From Bacillota bacterium (GTDB lineage Bacteria; Bacillota; Bacilli; Tumebacillales; Effusibacillaceae): a stretch of DNA of 6,292 nucleotides. Both the position numbers and the translations under genes were made by a program. Under the pieces are notes generated by a model. The model was given only the letters and a program-made list of their open reading frames with translations. It did no database searches and had not been told where the DNA came from. Of this stretch, positions 5,599-6,292 are shown one piece after another; the first letter of the stretch is position 1; each line of letters opens with the position of its first letter. The DNA is taken from positions 1 to 6,292 of the forward strand of contig JAGVBM010000075.1 in assembly GCA_020059765.1 (NCBI GenBank). Reading direction: 5' to 3'.

Positions 5599-5627
5599 AC
5601 TATACCTTGAAAAATCCAATATGAAAA
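5599..5627 (-). promoter_or_regulatory. Candidate promoter for the czcD-like gene
   Basis: The minus strand has TTTTCA (5627-5622), a 17-base spacer and TATAGT (5604-5599), matching the vegetative consensus at 4 and 5 of 6. Transcription would begin near 5592, placing the 30-bp palindrome about 15 bases into the leader. It lies in the gap between the coiled-coil gene stop and the palindrome. The region is AT-rich, so a chance match is possible. Confidence 0.4.
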
Positions 5628-5640
5628 TGGCTCTGATTGC

Positions 5641-6292
5641 CTAGCCGCGATGAACCTCCGTGCGGTGATGAACCGCTGTGTTGTAAGAGGGTTGATGTTT
5701 GTCTTCCCGCATCATGCGGGTGCGCACAATCATGTAAAGCATGAGCAATCCCCATACAGCAAAAATCCCCGCGATAACAGGTCTTTCGTTGAATGTCAAA
5801 CCGATGGACGACGGCATGCTTGTTTCCATTTGCCGGGCATTCGGGTTCATGCGGATCTCTTCTTCCGTAGCCGGACGATTTTTTGACTGATTGAAGAAAA
5901 TCGGCTTGTCCACACGCAGGTCTCCCAGTTGAAACTGTGCCCGAGACACCAACAACCTGTCCGGTTCAGTCGATTGCTGCAATCGCTGCTTGTTCGCTTG
6001 CAAATCTCCCATCCGCTGCTGTTCCTCTTGCAACTTCTGCTTCTCTTGTGCCTGTCGCTGTTCAAACATCTGAAGCAGCATGTCCCGGTCGGCCGGCGAC
6101 AGACGTCCGCCTGCAAAATCGGTTTTGACGGCTTCCATCGAAAGCTGCTTGTCCGACAAAATTGCCGTCAATTGCTTTTGTTTGCTTTCCGAGTTTGTAA
6201 GATCCCGTTCAATTTGTTGCAGTTTCTGTTCCCGTTCCTCCATTGTCGGCTGAATAAGTGAGGAAGGTACCTCCGACCAATAGCCGAACCGC
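5641..6292 (-). CDS. Unrecognised coiled-coil protein with one C-terminal membrane helix (partial, 5' end outside window)
   Basis: I do not recognise this protein. The frame ends with TAG at 5641 and stays open to the right edge; the 16 codons before the first ATG (6243) read RFGYWSEVPSSLIQPT. That ATG has no ribosome-binding site, so the gene most likely starts beyond the window. Numbered from that ATG, residues 1-92 are Gln/Glu/Lys/Arg-rich with coiled-coil character, interrupted at FAGGRLSPADRD (43-54). Residues 93-153 are a mixed linker. Residues 155-173 form a single hydrophobic helix, and the tail RTRMMREDKHQPSYNTAVHHRTEVHRG is basic. By the positive-inside rule the tail is cytoplasmic and the coiled coil extracytoplasmic, which would need a signal or membrane segment upstream of the window. 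It may be a cell-surface or envelope protein; no function is assigned. Confidence 0.7.
   Translation of the reverse strand, partial: RFGYWSEVPSSLIQPTMEEREQKLQQIERDLTNSESKQKQLTAILSDKQLSMEAVKTDFAGGRLSPADRDMLLQMFEQRQAQEKQKLQEEQQRMGDLQANKQRLQQSTEPDRLLVSRAQFQLGDLRVDKPIFFNQSKNRPATEEEIRMNPNARQMETSMPSSIGLTFNERPVIAGIFAVWGLLMLYMIVRTRMMREDKHQPSYNTAVHHRTEVHRG

Noticed and set aside
5459..5640. Possible NiCo (czcD-type) riboswitch upstream of the CDF gene
   Set aside because: These riboswitches do occur before CDF genes, but the conserved four-helix junction sequence was not found; only the palindrome and simple hairpins are present.

Overview
The window reads as chromosomal DNA from an endospore-forming Gram-positive bacterium (Bacillota, class Bacilli). 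The evidence is a gene for an alpha/beta-type small acid-soluble spore protein (SASP), strong Shine-Dalgarno sites, intrinsic terminators, a Firmicute-type HolA and a YumB/Ndh-like type II NADH dehydrogenase. Base composition looks close to 50% G+C, which would suit deep-branching spore formers such as the Alicyclobacillus/Effusibacillus/Tumebacillus group; that placement is a guess. No mobile element, tRNA, rRNA or CRISPR array was seen, and no intergenic stretch exceeds about 220 bases.

Layout, left to right. Bases 1-2552 are all on the minus strand and are transcribed in the order ndh (type II NADH dehydrogenase), holA (DNA polymerase III delta subunit), then the SASP gene, which runs off the left edge. 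An intrinsic terminator lies between ndh and holA. A sigma-G-like promoter may separate holA from the SASP gene. Bases 2553-2772 are a divergent regulatory region. It holds an extended -10 promoter for ndh flanked by an 11-bp inverted repeat whose arms look like Rex half-operators. The plus-strand gene uvsE (UV damage endonuclease) starts at 2773 and ends only 11 bases before the stop of a convergent gene.

Bases 3750-5458 (minus strand) encode two metal transporters in the order czcD-like cation diffusion facilitator, then a VIT1/CCC1-family transporter; they plausibly form a metal-export or metal-storage unit. Upstream of the czcD-like gene is a perfect 30-bp palindrome followed by a T-rich stretch. 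The right edge (5641-6292, minus strand) carries the 3' part of an unrecognised gene for a glutamine-rich coiled-coil protein with one C-terminal membrane segment.

Two themes can be supported. One is genome protection in spores (SASP and UvsE). The other is redox and metal homeostasis (NDH-2, CDF, VIT). No novel multi-gene system is evident. The most interesting signals are regulatory: a terminator-shaped hairpin on the antisense strand inside uvsE, the inverted repeats around the ndh promoter, the palindrome in the probable czcD leader, and a terminator directly abutting the holA ribosome-binding site.
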